Shown: positions 6,024 to 13,994 of the stretch, in pieces
Position numbering within the stretch: position 1 is the first letter of the stretch
Layout of the letters: each line of letters begins with the position of its first letter
Assembly (NCBI GenBank): GCA_015068235.1
Contig: SVKY01000001.1
Coordinates: 69,660-133,659 of the forward strand
Source: Oscillospiraceae bacterium
Lineage (GTDB): Bacteria; Bacillota; Clostridia; Oscillospirales; Oscillospiraceae
Direction of reading: 5' to 3'
Length of the DNA: 64,000 nt
Program-made: the position numbers and the translations under genes
The notes under the pieces: generated by a model
The model's input: only the letters and a program-made list of their open reading frames with translations
Database searches by the model: none
Told to the model about the DNA's origin: nothing

Positions 6024-8279
6024 ATGATGAAAAATCGCACCTTATCTTTTTTACTGATCTTCGCAATGCTGTTCGGAATGTTACCGATGAGCACCTCACC
6101 TGCCAGCGCTTATTCCGAAACAGACATCGCTTACCCCGTTGAGGGAGGCAATATCTACTTCGATAAAGCAATCGGCACCATTACCGATTGCGACGAAAGC
6201 GTAACCAGCGCCGATATCCCCATTGAAATCGATGGTGCCGCAGTCACGACCATCGGTGATAGGGCGTTCTATAATTGCGACAACCTAACAAGCGTGACGA
6301 TTCCCGACAGTGTAACGAGCATCGGCTTTTGTGCGTTCTCTTACTGCTCCAGCCTGACGAGCGTGGCGATCTCCGACAGCGTAACGACCATCGGCGCTTG
6401 GGCGTTCTTTGACTGCGCCAGCCTGACGAGCGTGACGATCCCCGATAGCGTGACGGGCATCGGCTTTTGTGCGTTCGAAGGCTGCTCTAGCCTGACAAGC
6501 GTGACGATTCCCGACAGTGTAACGAGCATCGGCTTTTGTGCGTTCTCTGACTGCTCCAGCCTAACGAGCGTGACGATCCCCGATAGCGTGACGAGCATCG
6601 GCGATTATGCGTTCTCTGACTGCGACAGCCTGACCGGCATTTGGGTCGATGAAATGAATGAAGCCTATAGTTCTGATGAATGTGGCGTTCTATTCAACAA
6701 AGACAAGTCTGCGTTAATTGTTTGTCCCGGTGCTTATTCCGGCGCATATACGGTCCCCGACAGCGTAACGAGCATCGGCTTTGAGGCGTTCTCTTCCTGC
6801 GACAGTCTGACGAGCGTGACGATTCCCAACGGCGTGACGAGCATCGGCTATTTTGCGTTTTCTAGCTGCTCCAGCCTGACGAGCGTGACGATCCCCGATA
6901 GCGTAACGACCATCGGCTATTCTGCTTTCGAGGGTACTGCTTATTATAGAGATGAAGGCAATTGGGAAAACGATGTTCTGTATATTGGGAAGCATTTGAT
7001 CAAAGCAAGTTATAGTATATCAGGCGAATATATTGTTCGAAATAATACACTAACAATTGCTGACAGTGCGTTCTCTTCCTGCTACAGCTTGACGAGTGTG
7101 ACGATTCCCGACAGCGTAACGAGCATCGGCTTTGAGGCGTTCTCTTACTGCGACAGCCTGACGAGTGTGACGATCCCCGATAGCGTGACGAGTATCGGCA
7201 ATGGGGTGTTCTGTTTCTGCGACAGCCTGACCGGTATTTGGGTTGATGAGAGCAATCAATATTACAGCTCCGATGAATATGGCATTCTGTTTAATAAAAG
7301 CAAAACCGAATTGATCCAATGTCCCGGTGCTTATTCCGGCGCATATACGGTCCCCAACAGCGTAACGAGCATCGGCGATAATGCGTTCCGTAACTGCACC
7401 AACCTGACGAGTGTGACGATTCCCGACAGCGTGACGAGCATCGGCGATCGTGCGTTCAGAGACTGCAACAGCCTGACGAGCATGATGATCCCCGACAGTG
7501 TAACGAGTATCGGCGATCGTGCGTTCTCTTACTGCGGCAGCCTGACGGATGTTTATTTCGGTGGCACGGAAGCGGAATGGAATGCGATCACCATAGGTGA
7601 TTACAATGACGATTTATTAAACGCCAGAATTCATTATACTTATGACGAGCCGAGCGAGGAACTGACTGAGCCGAGTGAAGAGCCCTCCGCACCAAGCGAG
7701 GAGCCGTCTGAACCGAGCGAGGAACCCTCTGAGCCTGACATTCCGACAGAGAATCCGTTTACCGACGTCAAGGAAAGCGACTATTTCGCAACTCCCGTTT
7801 TGTGGGCAGTTGGCAAGAACATTACCAACGGTATGAGTGCAACGAGCTTTGCCCCGAATGCAAACTGCACTCGTGGTCAGATTGTGACCTTCCTTTGGAG
7901 AGCTTGTGGTAGTCCCGAACCGACCTCCACGAAGAACAATTTCAAGGACGTTAAGGCAGGAGAATATTATTATAATGCGGTCCTTTGGGCGGTTGAAAAG
8001 GGCATCACTACCGGTCTATCTGCAACAAGCTTTGGACCGAATGCAACCTGCACCCGTGGTCAGGTCGCAACCTTCCTGTGGAGAAGCCAAGGCGAGCCCG
8101 AACCCACAAGTACCAACAATCCGTTCTCTGATGTCAAGACAAGTGACTATTATTTCAAGGCTGTCCTTTGGGCAGTTGAGAATGAAGTCACGCAGGGTGT
8201 CGGTGGCGGCAAGTTTGCTCCGAACGCAAGCTGCACAAGAGGTCAGATCGTGACCTTCCTCTACAGAGCAATTGCATAA
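6024..8279 (+). CDS. Secreted leucine-rich repeat (BspA-type) protein with three SLH domains
   Basis: 751 residues. A signal peptide (MKNRTLSFLLIFAMLFGMLP, cleavage near ASA) is followed by about 15 BspA/LRR_5 repeats of 23 residues with the core LTSVTIPDSVTSIGDxAF (about residues 75-530). Next come a PSEEPSEP-type linker (about 545-575) and three S-layer homology domains to the end (each with TDVK/SDVK..YF and CTRGQ). SLH domains anchor proteins to cell-wall polysaccharide, so the repeats are displayed outside the cell, where BspA-type repeats commonly bind host proteins or other microbes. GGAGG precedes two tandem ATGs (6024 and 6027); spacing fits the second as well as the first. The repeat array is interrupted by two related inserts that begin near DEMNEAYSSDE and DESNQYYSSDE. 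Confidence 0.92.
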   Translation: MMKNRTLSFLLIFAMLFGMLPMSTSPASAYSETDIAYPVEGGNIYFDKAIGTITDCDESVTSADIPIEIDGAAVTTIGDRAFYNCDNLTSVTIPDSVTSIGFCAFSYCSSLTSVAISDSVTTIGAWAFFDCASLTSVTIPDSVTGIGFCAFEGCSSLTSVTIPDSVTSIGFCAFSDCSSLTSVTIPDSVTSIGDYAFSDCDSLTGIWVDEMNEAYSSDECGVLFNKDKSALIVCPGAYSGAYTVPDSVTSIGFEAFSSCDSLTSVTIPNGVTSIGYFAFSSCSSLTSVTIPDSVTTIGYSAFEGTAYYRDEGNWENDVLYIGKHLIKASYSISGEYIVRNNTLTIADSAFSSCYSLTSVTIPDSVTSIGFEAFSYCDSLTSVTIPDSVTSIGNGVFCFCDSLTGIWVDESNQYYSSDEYGILFNKSKTELIQCPGAYSGAYTVPNSVTSIGDNAFRNCTNLTSVTIPDSVTSIGDRAFRDCNSLTSMMIPDSVTSIGDRAFSYCGSLTDVYFGGTEAEWNAITIGDYNDDLLNARIHYTYDEPSEELTEPSEEPSAPSEEPSEPSEEPSEPDIPTENPFTDVKESDYFATPVLWAVGKNITNGMSATSFAPNANCTRGQIVTFLWRACGSPEPTSTKNNFKDVKAGEYYYNAVLWAVEKGITTGLSATSFGPNATCTRGQVATFLWRSQGEPEPTSTNNPFSDVKTSDYYFKAVLWAVENEVTQGVGGGKFAPNASCTRGQIVTFLYRAIA
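6262..7560 (+). repeat. Tandem ~69-bp coding repeats of the LRR array
   Basis: Units of about 69 bases carry the shared core CTGACGAGCGTGACGAT and CCCGACAGCGTGACGAGCAT. The array is broken into blocks at about 6262-6640, 6760-6925, 7060-7240 and 7350-7560. Near-identical DNA in neighbouring units suggests recent expansion or gene conversion. Confidence 0.85.
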
Positions 8280-8287
8280 ACAAAATT

Positions 8288-8333
8288 TATACCGTATCCC
8301 GATGTATTCGGGATACGGTATACTGTCATTTTT
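8288..8333 (+). terminator. Strong intrinsic terminator after the first LRR/SLH gene
   Basis: A perfect 15-bp stem (TATACCGTATCCCGA and its complement, loop TGTAT) is followed by a short T-run starting 6 bases later. Confidence 0.85.
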
Positions 8334-8360
8334 ACGAAAGATAAAACTAAATATTTGTAT

Positions 8361-8389
8361 TTGACAATAAGTTATTGTAGTTGTATAAT
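8361..8389 (+). promoter_or_regulatory. Consensus promoter of the second LRR/SLH gene with an embedded palindrome
   Basis: Perfect TTGACA (8361-8366), 17-base spacer and perfect TATAAT (8384-8389). A perfect inverted repeat ACAATAA-G-TTATTGT (8364-8378) overlaps the -35 box and spacer, in the same relative place as the palindrome in the first gene's promoter. Confidence 0.8.
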
Positions 8390-8399
8390 AAAGTTAGGA

Positions 8400-8429
8400 T
8401 TATTATGCTTCGGTTTATTAGCATAATAA
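8400..8429 (+). other. Hairpin in the 5' untranslated region of the second LRR/SLH gene
   Basis: A 9-bp perfect stem TTATTATGC/GCATAATAA with a 12-base loop lies between the promoter and the ribosome site, which itself (AAAGGAGG) stays free. It may protect the 5' end of the mRNA; this is inference. Confidence 0.5.
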
Positions 8430-8455
8430 CAAAATAACTAAAGGAGGACAAAACA

Positions 8456-10078
8456 ATGAAAAAACGTACTCTATCTCTTGTTCTGATCGTCGTGATGTTG
8501 ATCGGTATCCTACCTTTGAGTGTCAGCGCTGCTTACGAAACGGATATCGCTTACCCCGTTGAGGGAGGCAATATCTACTTCGATAAAGCAATCGGCACCA
8601 TCACCGATTGTGATGATACCGTAATAAGCGCAGATATCCCTGTCGAAATCGACGGCGTTGCTGTCACGAGTATTGGCGATGATGCTTTTAAGGCCGTTGG
8701 CACACTCACCAGCGTAACGATCCCTGAGGGTTTGACGCAGATCGGTAAAGGCGCTTTCTCCAGTTGCTTCAGCCTAACCGAGATCGTGATTCCAGAGAGT
8801 GTAACAAATGTCGGCGATACAGCATTTTCAAGCTGTACGAGCTTGGCAAATGTGGTCTTATCGCAAGGAATCGAGAAAATTAGTGGTTTTATGTTCTACA
8901 ATTGCACGGCGTTAACAAGCATAACGATTCCCAATAGCGTAACACTGATCGATGGTTGGGCGTTTCACAGCTGTTTAGCATTGACAGAGATTACAATTCC
9001 TGCCAGTGTAACTATCATTGAAGATGCTGTGTTCTACAATTGCAAGAGCTTGACAGACGTCTATTACGGTGGCACAGAAGAAGCGTGGAATGCGATCACG
9101 ATCGATAATAGTGCAAATGATCCGTTATTCAATGCAACGATACATTTTACTGAAGTGAGTGAAGAACCGTCTGAGCCGAGTGATGAACCCACGGAAGAAC
9201 CGAGCGAAGAGCCGACCGAACCGGATGAAGGTACAACCGATCCGAGCGTGGAACCCTCCGAGGAACCGAGTGAAGAGCCTTCCGAAGAACCGAGTGAGGA
9301 ACCCTCCGTGCCGAGTGAAGCGCCTTCTGAAGAACCGAGCGTGGAACCCTCCGAGGAACCGAGTGAAGAGCCTTCCGAAGAGCCAAACGAGGAACCCTCC
9401 GAGGAATCGAGTGAAGAGCCTTCCGAAGAGCCAAACGAGGAACCCTCCGAGGAACCGAGTGAAGAGCCTTCCGAAGAGCCAAGCGAGGAGCCCTCTGAGC
9501 CCGATGAAGAACCGACAGAAGAACCTGACGAACCGGCAGAACCGATTGAAAATCCGTTTACCGACGTCAAGGAAAGCGACTATTTCGCAACTCCCGTTTT
9601 GTGGGCAGTTGGCAAGAACATTACCAACGGTATGAGTGCAACGAGCTTTGCCCCGAATGCAAATTGCACTCGTGGTCAGATTGTGACCTTCCTTTGGAGA
9701 GCTTGCGGTTCTCCCGAGCCGACCTCTACGAAGAATAACTTCAAGGACGTTAAGGCAGGAGAATATTATTACAAGGCAGTTCTGTGGGCGGTAGAAAACG
9801 GCATCACAACAGGTTTGTCCGCAACGAGCTTTGGACCGAATGCAACATGCACCCGTGGTCAGGTCGCAACGTTCTTGTGGAGAAGCCAGGGTGAGCCTGC
9901 TCCCACAAGCACGAACAATCCGTTCTCCGATGTCAAGACGAGCGACTATTATTTCAAGGCAGTCCTTTGGGCAGTTGAGAACGATGTCACCCAGGGTATG
10001 GGCGGCGGCAAGTTTGCCCCGAACGCAAGCTGCACAAGAGGTCAGATCGTGACCTTCCTCTACAGAGCAATTGCATAA
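8456..10078 (+). CDS. Secreted leucine-rich repeat (BspA-type) protein with three SLH domains, paralogue
   Basis: 540 residues. A signal peptide (MKKRTLSLVLIVVMLIGILP, cleavage near VSA) is followed by a short set of BspA-like repeats (about residues 60-205). A long low-complexity linker made of PSEEPSEEP units (about 228-365) and three SLH domains (about 366-540) complete it. It is a clear paralogue of the preceding gene: the first residues of the mature part (YETDIAYPVEGGNIYFDKA) and the SLH block are nearly identical at DNA level, whereas the LRR repeats have diverged and the linker is several times longer. AAAGGAGG lies upstream of ATG 8456. It is expected at the cell surface, held by its SLH domains, with the linker spanning the wall. 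Confidence 0.92.
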   Translation: MKKRTLSLVLIVVMLIGILPLSVSAAYETDIAYPVEGGNIYFDKAIGTITDCDDTVISADIPVEIDGVAVTSIGDDAFKAVGTLTSVTIPEGLTQIGKGAFSSCFSLTEIVIPESVTNVGDTAFSSCTSLANVVLSQGIEKISGFMFYNCTALTSITIPNSVTLIDGWAFHSCLALTEITIPASVTIIEDAVFYNCKSLTDVYYGGTEEAWNAITIDNSANDPLFNATIHFTEVSEEPSEPSDEPTEEPSEEPTEPDEGTTDPSVEPSEEPSEEPSEEPSEEPSVPSEAPSEEPSVEPSEEPSEEPSEEPNEEPSEESSEEPSEEPNEEPSEEPSEEPSEEPSEEPSEPDEEPTEEPDEPAEPIENPFTDVKESDYFATPVLWAVGKNITNGMSATSFAPNANCTRGQIVTFLWRACGSPEPTSTKNNFKDVKAGEYYYKAVLWAVENGITTGLSATSFGPNATCTRGQVATFLWRSQGEPAPTSTNNPFSDVKTSDYYFKAVLWAVENDVTQGMGGGKFAPNASCTRGQIVTFLYRAIA

Positions 10079-10085
10079 AAGAAAA

Positions 10086-10122
10086 GGCTGCTGCAAGTTT
10101 AACACCTGCAGCAGCCAAATTT
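10086..10122 (+). terminator. Bidirectional intrinsic terminator
   Basis: A 10-bp perfect stem GGCTGCTGCA/TGCAGCAGCC is followed by AAATTTTTTATT on the plus strand and by TTTTCTTTTAT on the minus strand. It separates the LRR/SLH gene from the convergent P-type ATPase gene. Confidence 0.88.
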
Positions 10123-10132
10123 TTTATTCATA

Positions 10133-12745
10133 TTATTTTCCAAGCTTGCGTTGGATGAATTTTGCAAGCTCCATCATCGGAATGATCAGAGCAGCCAGAG
10201 CGACAGATACGCCAAATTCTTCCAAGCTGATTCGCTCGAACTTGAAGATTTCAGCCAAGAACGGTATCCAAACAACAGCGATCGTGCATACCAAAGACAG
10301 CAAGCCTGCGCCCCATAGCCACTTATTCTGCGTAGACATCGTGAAAATCGAGACTCTGCGAGAACGCATATTGAAGGCATGGAAAATTTCGACCAAGGAC
10401 AAGGTCAAGAATGCCATCGTAATGCCGTCATGGCTGTTGGCAATTTCCCAAATACCGGATTCCATATAGTGACCGACAAAATAAGCACTCAAGGTTAGAA
10501 TCGTAACCAAAATTCCCTGCAAAGCAGAATCAATGCCCAAGCCACCGGCAAAAATACCATCTGTTGCGCTTCTGGGCTTACGACGCATGATATCACGTTC
10601 GCTCTTTTCCATGCCCAATGCAAGTGCCGGGAAACAGTCGGTGATCAAGTTGATCCAAAGCAGATGCACCGGCTCTAAGATCGTAAAACCAAGCATTGTT
10701 GCCACAAAAATTGCAAGGACCTCTGCCAAGTTGGACGAAAGCAAATACTGGATCGCCTTACGGATATTGTCATAAATTCTTCTACCCTCTTCGACGGCAG
10801 AAACGATGGTCGCAAAGTTATCATCAGACAGAACCATATCCGCAACATTCTTGGTAACGTCGGTACCTGTGATGCCCATGCCGACACCAATATCAGCGCT
10901 CTTGATCGAAGGAGCATCGTTAACACCGTCACCGGTCATAGCGGTAATATAGCCGGCATTCTTCCAAGCATTGACGATACGGACCTTATGCTCAGGCTGC
11001 ACACGTGCATAAACAGCATATTTGGTAACGTCAAATTCCTCTTCGGGAATCTTATCAAGCTCAGCACCGGTAATTGCGGTCAAACCACCCTCTAAAATAC
11101 CAAGCTGGTTTGCGATGGCAACAGCAGTATCCTTGTGGTCACCTGTGATCATAACAGGGCGAATGCCTGCATTGCGGCACTCAACGATTGCATCCTTAAC
11201 CTCAGGACGGATCGGATCGATCATTGCAGACAGTCCCAGGTAACAAAGCTCTGCTTCCAAAGCATTTGCTTCATAAGAACTCGGCTCTGCTTTCCACAAG
11301 CGCATTGCACAGCAAAGCACACGCAGCGCCTGATCGGCAAAAGACTTATTCGCAGCAAGAATTTCCTTACGAATCGCATCAGTCAGCGGAACGATCTTGC
11401 CGTTCCTGAGGCAATGTGTGCATCGACGAAGGACCTCATCAGGTGCACCCTTGGTGAACTGAATAATGCTCTCCCCATCTTTGCAAACAACGCTCATCAT
11501 CTTTCTGCCGGAATCAAAGGGAGCCTCGCCGACTCTGCGGTAGGTCTGTGCCTTGTTCTCTAAGTCCATAGAAAGCGCATCATTAACAAGTGCACACTCT
11601 GTCGGCTCGCCAATGGCATTGCCGTTTTCGTCAGGTTTTGCATCGCAGCAAAGACGCATGCCGAGTGCAAGAGTTTTTACATCATCTGCACTGTGGTCCA
11701 CAACGGTCATCTTATTCTGCGTCAAAGTGCCGGTCTTGTCGGAGCAAATGACCTGTGTACAACCGAGCGTTTCGACCGCAGTCAAACGACGTATGACTGC
11801 ATTACGTCTGGACATATTGGTAACACCGATTGACAAGACGATCGTAACAACCGCTGCCAAGCCTTCAGGAATTGCCGCAACAGCAAGGCTGACCGCAACC
11901 AAGAAGGTGTCAAGCATGCCCTCACCTGTAATGTCGGGATAGGAACGAATTAAATCGACCGCAAAAATCACAGCACAAATACCAATGACCAAGAAGCTCA
12001 AAATCTTACTAAGCTGCCCAAGCTTCTTCTGCAGAGGAGTTTGTTCCTCTTTAGCATCTGCAAGCGCACCTGCGATCTTTCCCATTTCCGTTTGCATGCC
12101 GGTTGCGGTAATCACTGCAAGGCCACGGCCGTAAACAACGGTACTTCCCATGTAGACCATGTTCTTACGGTCACCCAAAGGAACTTCATTGCCAGTTAGC
12201 GCAGCAACCTGCTTGTCAACAGGTACGCTCTCACCTGTAAGTGCAGCTTCCTCGATCTTCATGGAAGCACATTCCAAAATACGTGCATCAGCAGGAACTG
12301 CATCGCCAGCTTCTAAGACAATCACGTCACCAACGACAAGTTCCTCGCTTCGAACCGTGAGTTGTTTGCCGTCACGTAGAACTTTCGAAGTCGCTGCTGC
12401 AATTTCTTGCAAGGCTGCGATCGCATTTTCTGCCTTGCTCTCCTGCACGATACCCAGAGCCGCATTGATCAAAACGACAGCAAGAATGATGAACACGTCT
12501 GCAAACGATTCATTAGCAAGATACGCCGTTACACCTGAAATCAGCGCTGCTGCCAACAGAATCAAGGTCATCGGATCGGCAAGCTCTTCAAAGAACTTGC
12601 GAATCAGGGATTTTTTCTTGCCCTCGGCAAGCTTGTTCGCACCGTCACGCTCTAAACGCCGACGTGCTTCCTGCGAAGAAATACCGTTCAAGCTTGAATC
12701 AAGTTCTTTGAGGACATTCTGCGCATCGTTCAAATAATGTTTCAA
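10133..12745 (-). CDS. P-type cation-translocating ATPase (PMCA/SERCA-like, Ca2+ and/or Mn2+)
   Basis: 870 residues, typical for P2-type ATPases. Visible landmarks in order are the N-terminal cation ATPase domain, LTGES of the actuator domain, the phosphorylation motif SDKTGTLT, and MTGDGVNDAP of the hinge. A C-terminal block of membrane helices (LLWINLITDCFPALALGMEK onward) follows. Sequence type points to Ca2+ transport, but its mRNA starts with a yybP-ykoY element, which responds to Mn2+. Some yybP-ykoY-controlled P2 ATPases export Mn2+, so export of excess Mn2+ is a reasonable alternative. Its gene is alone between a strong promoter and a terminator. GGAGGAAACAGG stands before the start codon. 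Confidence 0.9.
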   Translation of the reverse strand: MKHYLNDAQNVLKELDSSLNGISSQEARRRLERDGANKLAEGKKKSLIRKFFEELADPMTLILLAAALISGVTAYLANESFADVFIILAVVLINAALGIVQESKAENAIAALQEIAAATSKVLRDGKQLTVRSEELVVGDVIVLEAGDAVPADARILECASMKIEEAALTGESVPVDKQVAALTGNEVPLGDRKNMVYMGSTVVYGRGLAVITATGMQTEMGKIAGALADAKEEQTPLQKKLGQLSKILSFLVIGICAVIFAVDLIRSYPDITGEGMLDTFLVAVSLAVAAIPEGLAAVVTIVLSIGVTNMSRRNAVIRRLTAVETLGCTQVICSDKTGTLTQNKMTVVDHSADDVKTLALGMRLCCDAKPDENGNAIGEPTECALVNDALSMDLENKAQTYRRVGEAPFDSGRKMMSVVCKDGESIIQFTKGAPDEVLRRCTHCLRNGKIVPLTDAIRKEILAANKSFADQALRVLCCAMRLWKAEPSSYEANALEAELCYLGLSAMIDPIRPEVKDAIVECRNAGIRPVMITGDHKDTAVAIANQLGILEGGLTAITGAELDKIPEEEFDVTKYAVYARVQPEHKVRIVNAWKNAGYITAMTGDGVNDAPSIKSADIGVGMGITGTDVTKNVADMVLSDDNFATIVSAVEEGRRIYDNIRKAIQYLLSSNLAEVLAIFVATMLGFTILEPVHLLWINLITDCFPALALGMEKSERDIMRRKPRSATDGIFAGGLGIDSALQGILVTILTLSAYFVGHYMESGIWEIANSHDGITMAFLTLSLVEIFHAFNMRSRRVSIFTMSTQNKWLWGAGLLSLVCTIAVVWIPFLAEIFKFERISLEEFGVSVALAALIIPMMELAKFIQRKLGK

Positions 12746-12789
12746 CCTGTTTCCTCCTCTAAGATGAATGTGATAAGTCTATTTTGCGA

Positions 12790-12829
12790 TAAAAAAACAG
12801 ACCTATCCATCGTTTGATGCGATAAGTCT
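12790..12829 (-). terminator. Riboswitch expression-platform terminator
   Basis: On the minus strand AGACTTATC and GATAGGTCT form a 9-bp stem (one G-T pair), followed by a T-run of seven. The 5' arm overlaps the 3' strand of the riboswitch's closing helix, so ligand-stabilised P1 and this terminator exclude each other. Ligand should therefore turn expression on. Confidence 0.75.
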
Positions 12830-12908
12830 TGCTGCTTACGGCGGAACCATGGACTCTTCGCCCCGTGATGTTGATTCCGCCTCGCCGAAGCGATAGCTAC
12901 TCCCTTAT
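12822..12908 (-). ncRNA. yybP-ykoY (Mn2+) riboswitch
   Basis: Read on the minus strand, the element opens with ATAAGGGAGTAGC and ends with GCAAGACTTAT, the two conserved ends of yybP-ykoY aptamers. ATAAG pairs with CTTAT to close P1. Inside are a short hairpin (TCGCTTCGGCGA) and a long arm GGCGGAA..TTCCGCC. It lies directly upstream of the P-type ATPase gene, and the family is known to sense Mn2+ and control cation exporters. Confidence 0.85.
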
Positions 12909-12917
12909 GTTATATTA

Positions 12918-12945
12918 ATTATAGCATGAAATTCATTCCTGTCAA
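12918..12945 (-). promoter_or_regulatory. Consensus promoter of the riboswitch-ATPase transcript
   Basis: Perfect TTGACA and TATAAT on the minus strand with a 16-base spacer, about 10 bases upstream of the aptamer. Confidence 0.85.
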
Positions 12946-12973
12946 GTAATAATTCCATAATTTTGAACATCTA

Positions 12974-13002
12974 TTTACAGTTTCACAAGGGTGTGATATA
13001 AT
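12974..13002 (+). promoter_or_regulatory. Promoter of the acetyltransferase-radical SAM operon
   Basis: TTTACA and TATAAT are separated by 17 bases, 31 bases upstream of the start codon. Confidence 0.75.
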
Positions 13003-13033
13003 TCTTTTATAATATTCTAAAGGAGTCTTATAT

Positions 13034-13561
13034 ATGGAAAGATTTGAATTATATATACCAAAATTAGAAGAGCTTTGGTTTCGCCAAAAAATCCTCTCTG
13101 ATCCGAAAACAATGTCCTACAATGCAAACTGGGATGTGAAATTCGAAGGCTATCATAAAGATACTGGCTGTGTCGATTTCCCCAAAGAGGAATGGGCAAG
13201 CTGGCATAAAGAGTGGATCGGAAACGAACCGAAACGGTTTTACGCCTATATCAAACGCACCTCCGATGGTGCATGGATCGGCGATGTAAACTTCCACTAT
13301 ACAGAAGAAAATGACTGGTGGGATATGGGCATCGTGATCTACGCTCCCTATCGTGGACAGAGTTACGCAGTTCCGGCATTAAAGCTTATGCTCGATCATG
13401 CCTTCCATAATTGCGGAATCAGCCGGATCCACAACGATTTTGATCTTGCGCGTAAAGAATACTCTGCATGGGAAACACATCGCAAAGCAGGCTTCAAGGA
13501 ACTCGGCATGGAGAACGGATTCATGCAGATGATGATCACACGAGAGGAATACCTAAAATGA
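13034..13561 (+). CDS. GNAT-family N-acetyltransferase
   Basis: 175 residues. The acetyl-CoA-binding core is recognisable around residues 75-150: IGDVNFHY, then the motif-A region GIVIYAPYRGQSYAVPALKL, and a final REYSAWETHRKAGFKE segment of the type seen in RimJ/RimL-like enzymes. AAAGGAG lies upstream of ATG 13034. The acceptor (protein N-terminus, small molecule or antibiotic) cannot be told. It overlaps the next gene by 4 bases (ATGA). Confidence 0.8.
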   Translation: MERFELYIPKLEELWFRQKILSDPKTMSYNANWDVKFEGYHKDTGCVDFPKEEWASWHKEWIGNEPKRFYAYIKRTSDGAWIGDVNFHYTEENDWWDMGIVIYAPYRGQSYAVPALKLMLDHAFHNCGISRIHNDFDLARKEYSAWETHRKAGFKELGMENGFMQMMITREEYLK

Positions 13562-13977
13562 GCACAGCGATCATTGTAGTATCTGCGATTCTTTGGCTTT
13601 GGTTTCTCGGATGCACAACAACTTGGCGTTTCGGCAAAGTGTTGTTGGTCAAAGGCGAAGGTGTAAAGAGCATCGAATGTATTGCTTTAGTACTCTTTAC
13701 CATTGGCATCGTTACATATCTCTTTTTGCAGGCGGTTGGTATCTGGTTCCTGCTGGTCGAGCTTATATTATGGCTCGTTGTACAGTTTTTCTGCCATGAA
13801 TATTTTACGATTTTTGGCGCAAGCAAAAACAAGCTGACAGGCTACAATCGCTGCTTTGAAGGAACTGTCAAGCTGTTTTCTGTGAGCGAAACAAGATTGA
13901 TCCCCGATCTTTATCATATTGTGCTGCATCTCCTCATTGCAACCGATCTGATTCTTGCGATCGTCAGCTTGATATAA
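13558..13977 (+). CDS. Small membrane protein of unknown function
   Basis: 139 residues starting at the ATG that overlaps the previous stop. Three to four hydrophobic helices are visible: residues 2-17 (STAIIVVSAILWLWFLG), about 39-80 in one or two passes, and a C-terminal helix (LLIATDLILAIVSLI). A soluble stretch of about 40 residues separates the last two. No family is recognised. It is sandwiched between an acetyltransferase and a radical SAM protein in one short operon. Confidence 0.7.
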   Translation: MSTAIIVVSAILWLWFLGCTTTWRFGKVLLVKGEGVKSIECIALVLFTIGIVTYLFLQAVGIWFLLVELILWLVVQFFCHEYFTIFGASKNKLTGYNRCFEGTVKLFSVSETRLIPDLYHIVLHLLIATDLILAIVSLI

Positions 13978-13994
13978 TATTTGAAGGTAATAGG

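Noticed and set aside
6262-7560. Regular repeats resembling a CRISPR array
   Set aside because: The repeats are in frame, contiguous, coding for leucine-rich units, with no unique spacers or cas genes.
9064-10105. Long antisense frames rich in Ser/Gly/Arg over the second LRR/SLH gene
   Set aside because: They arise from the repetitive PSEEP linker and the SLH block read backwards.
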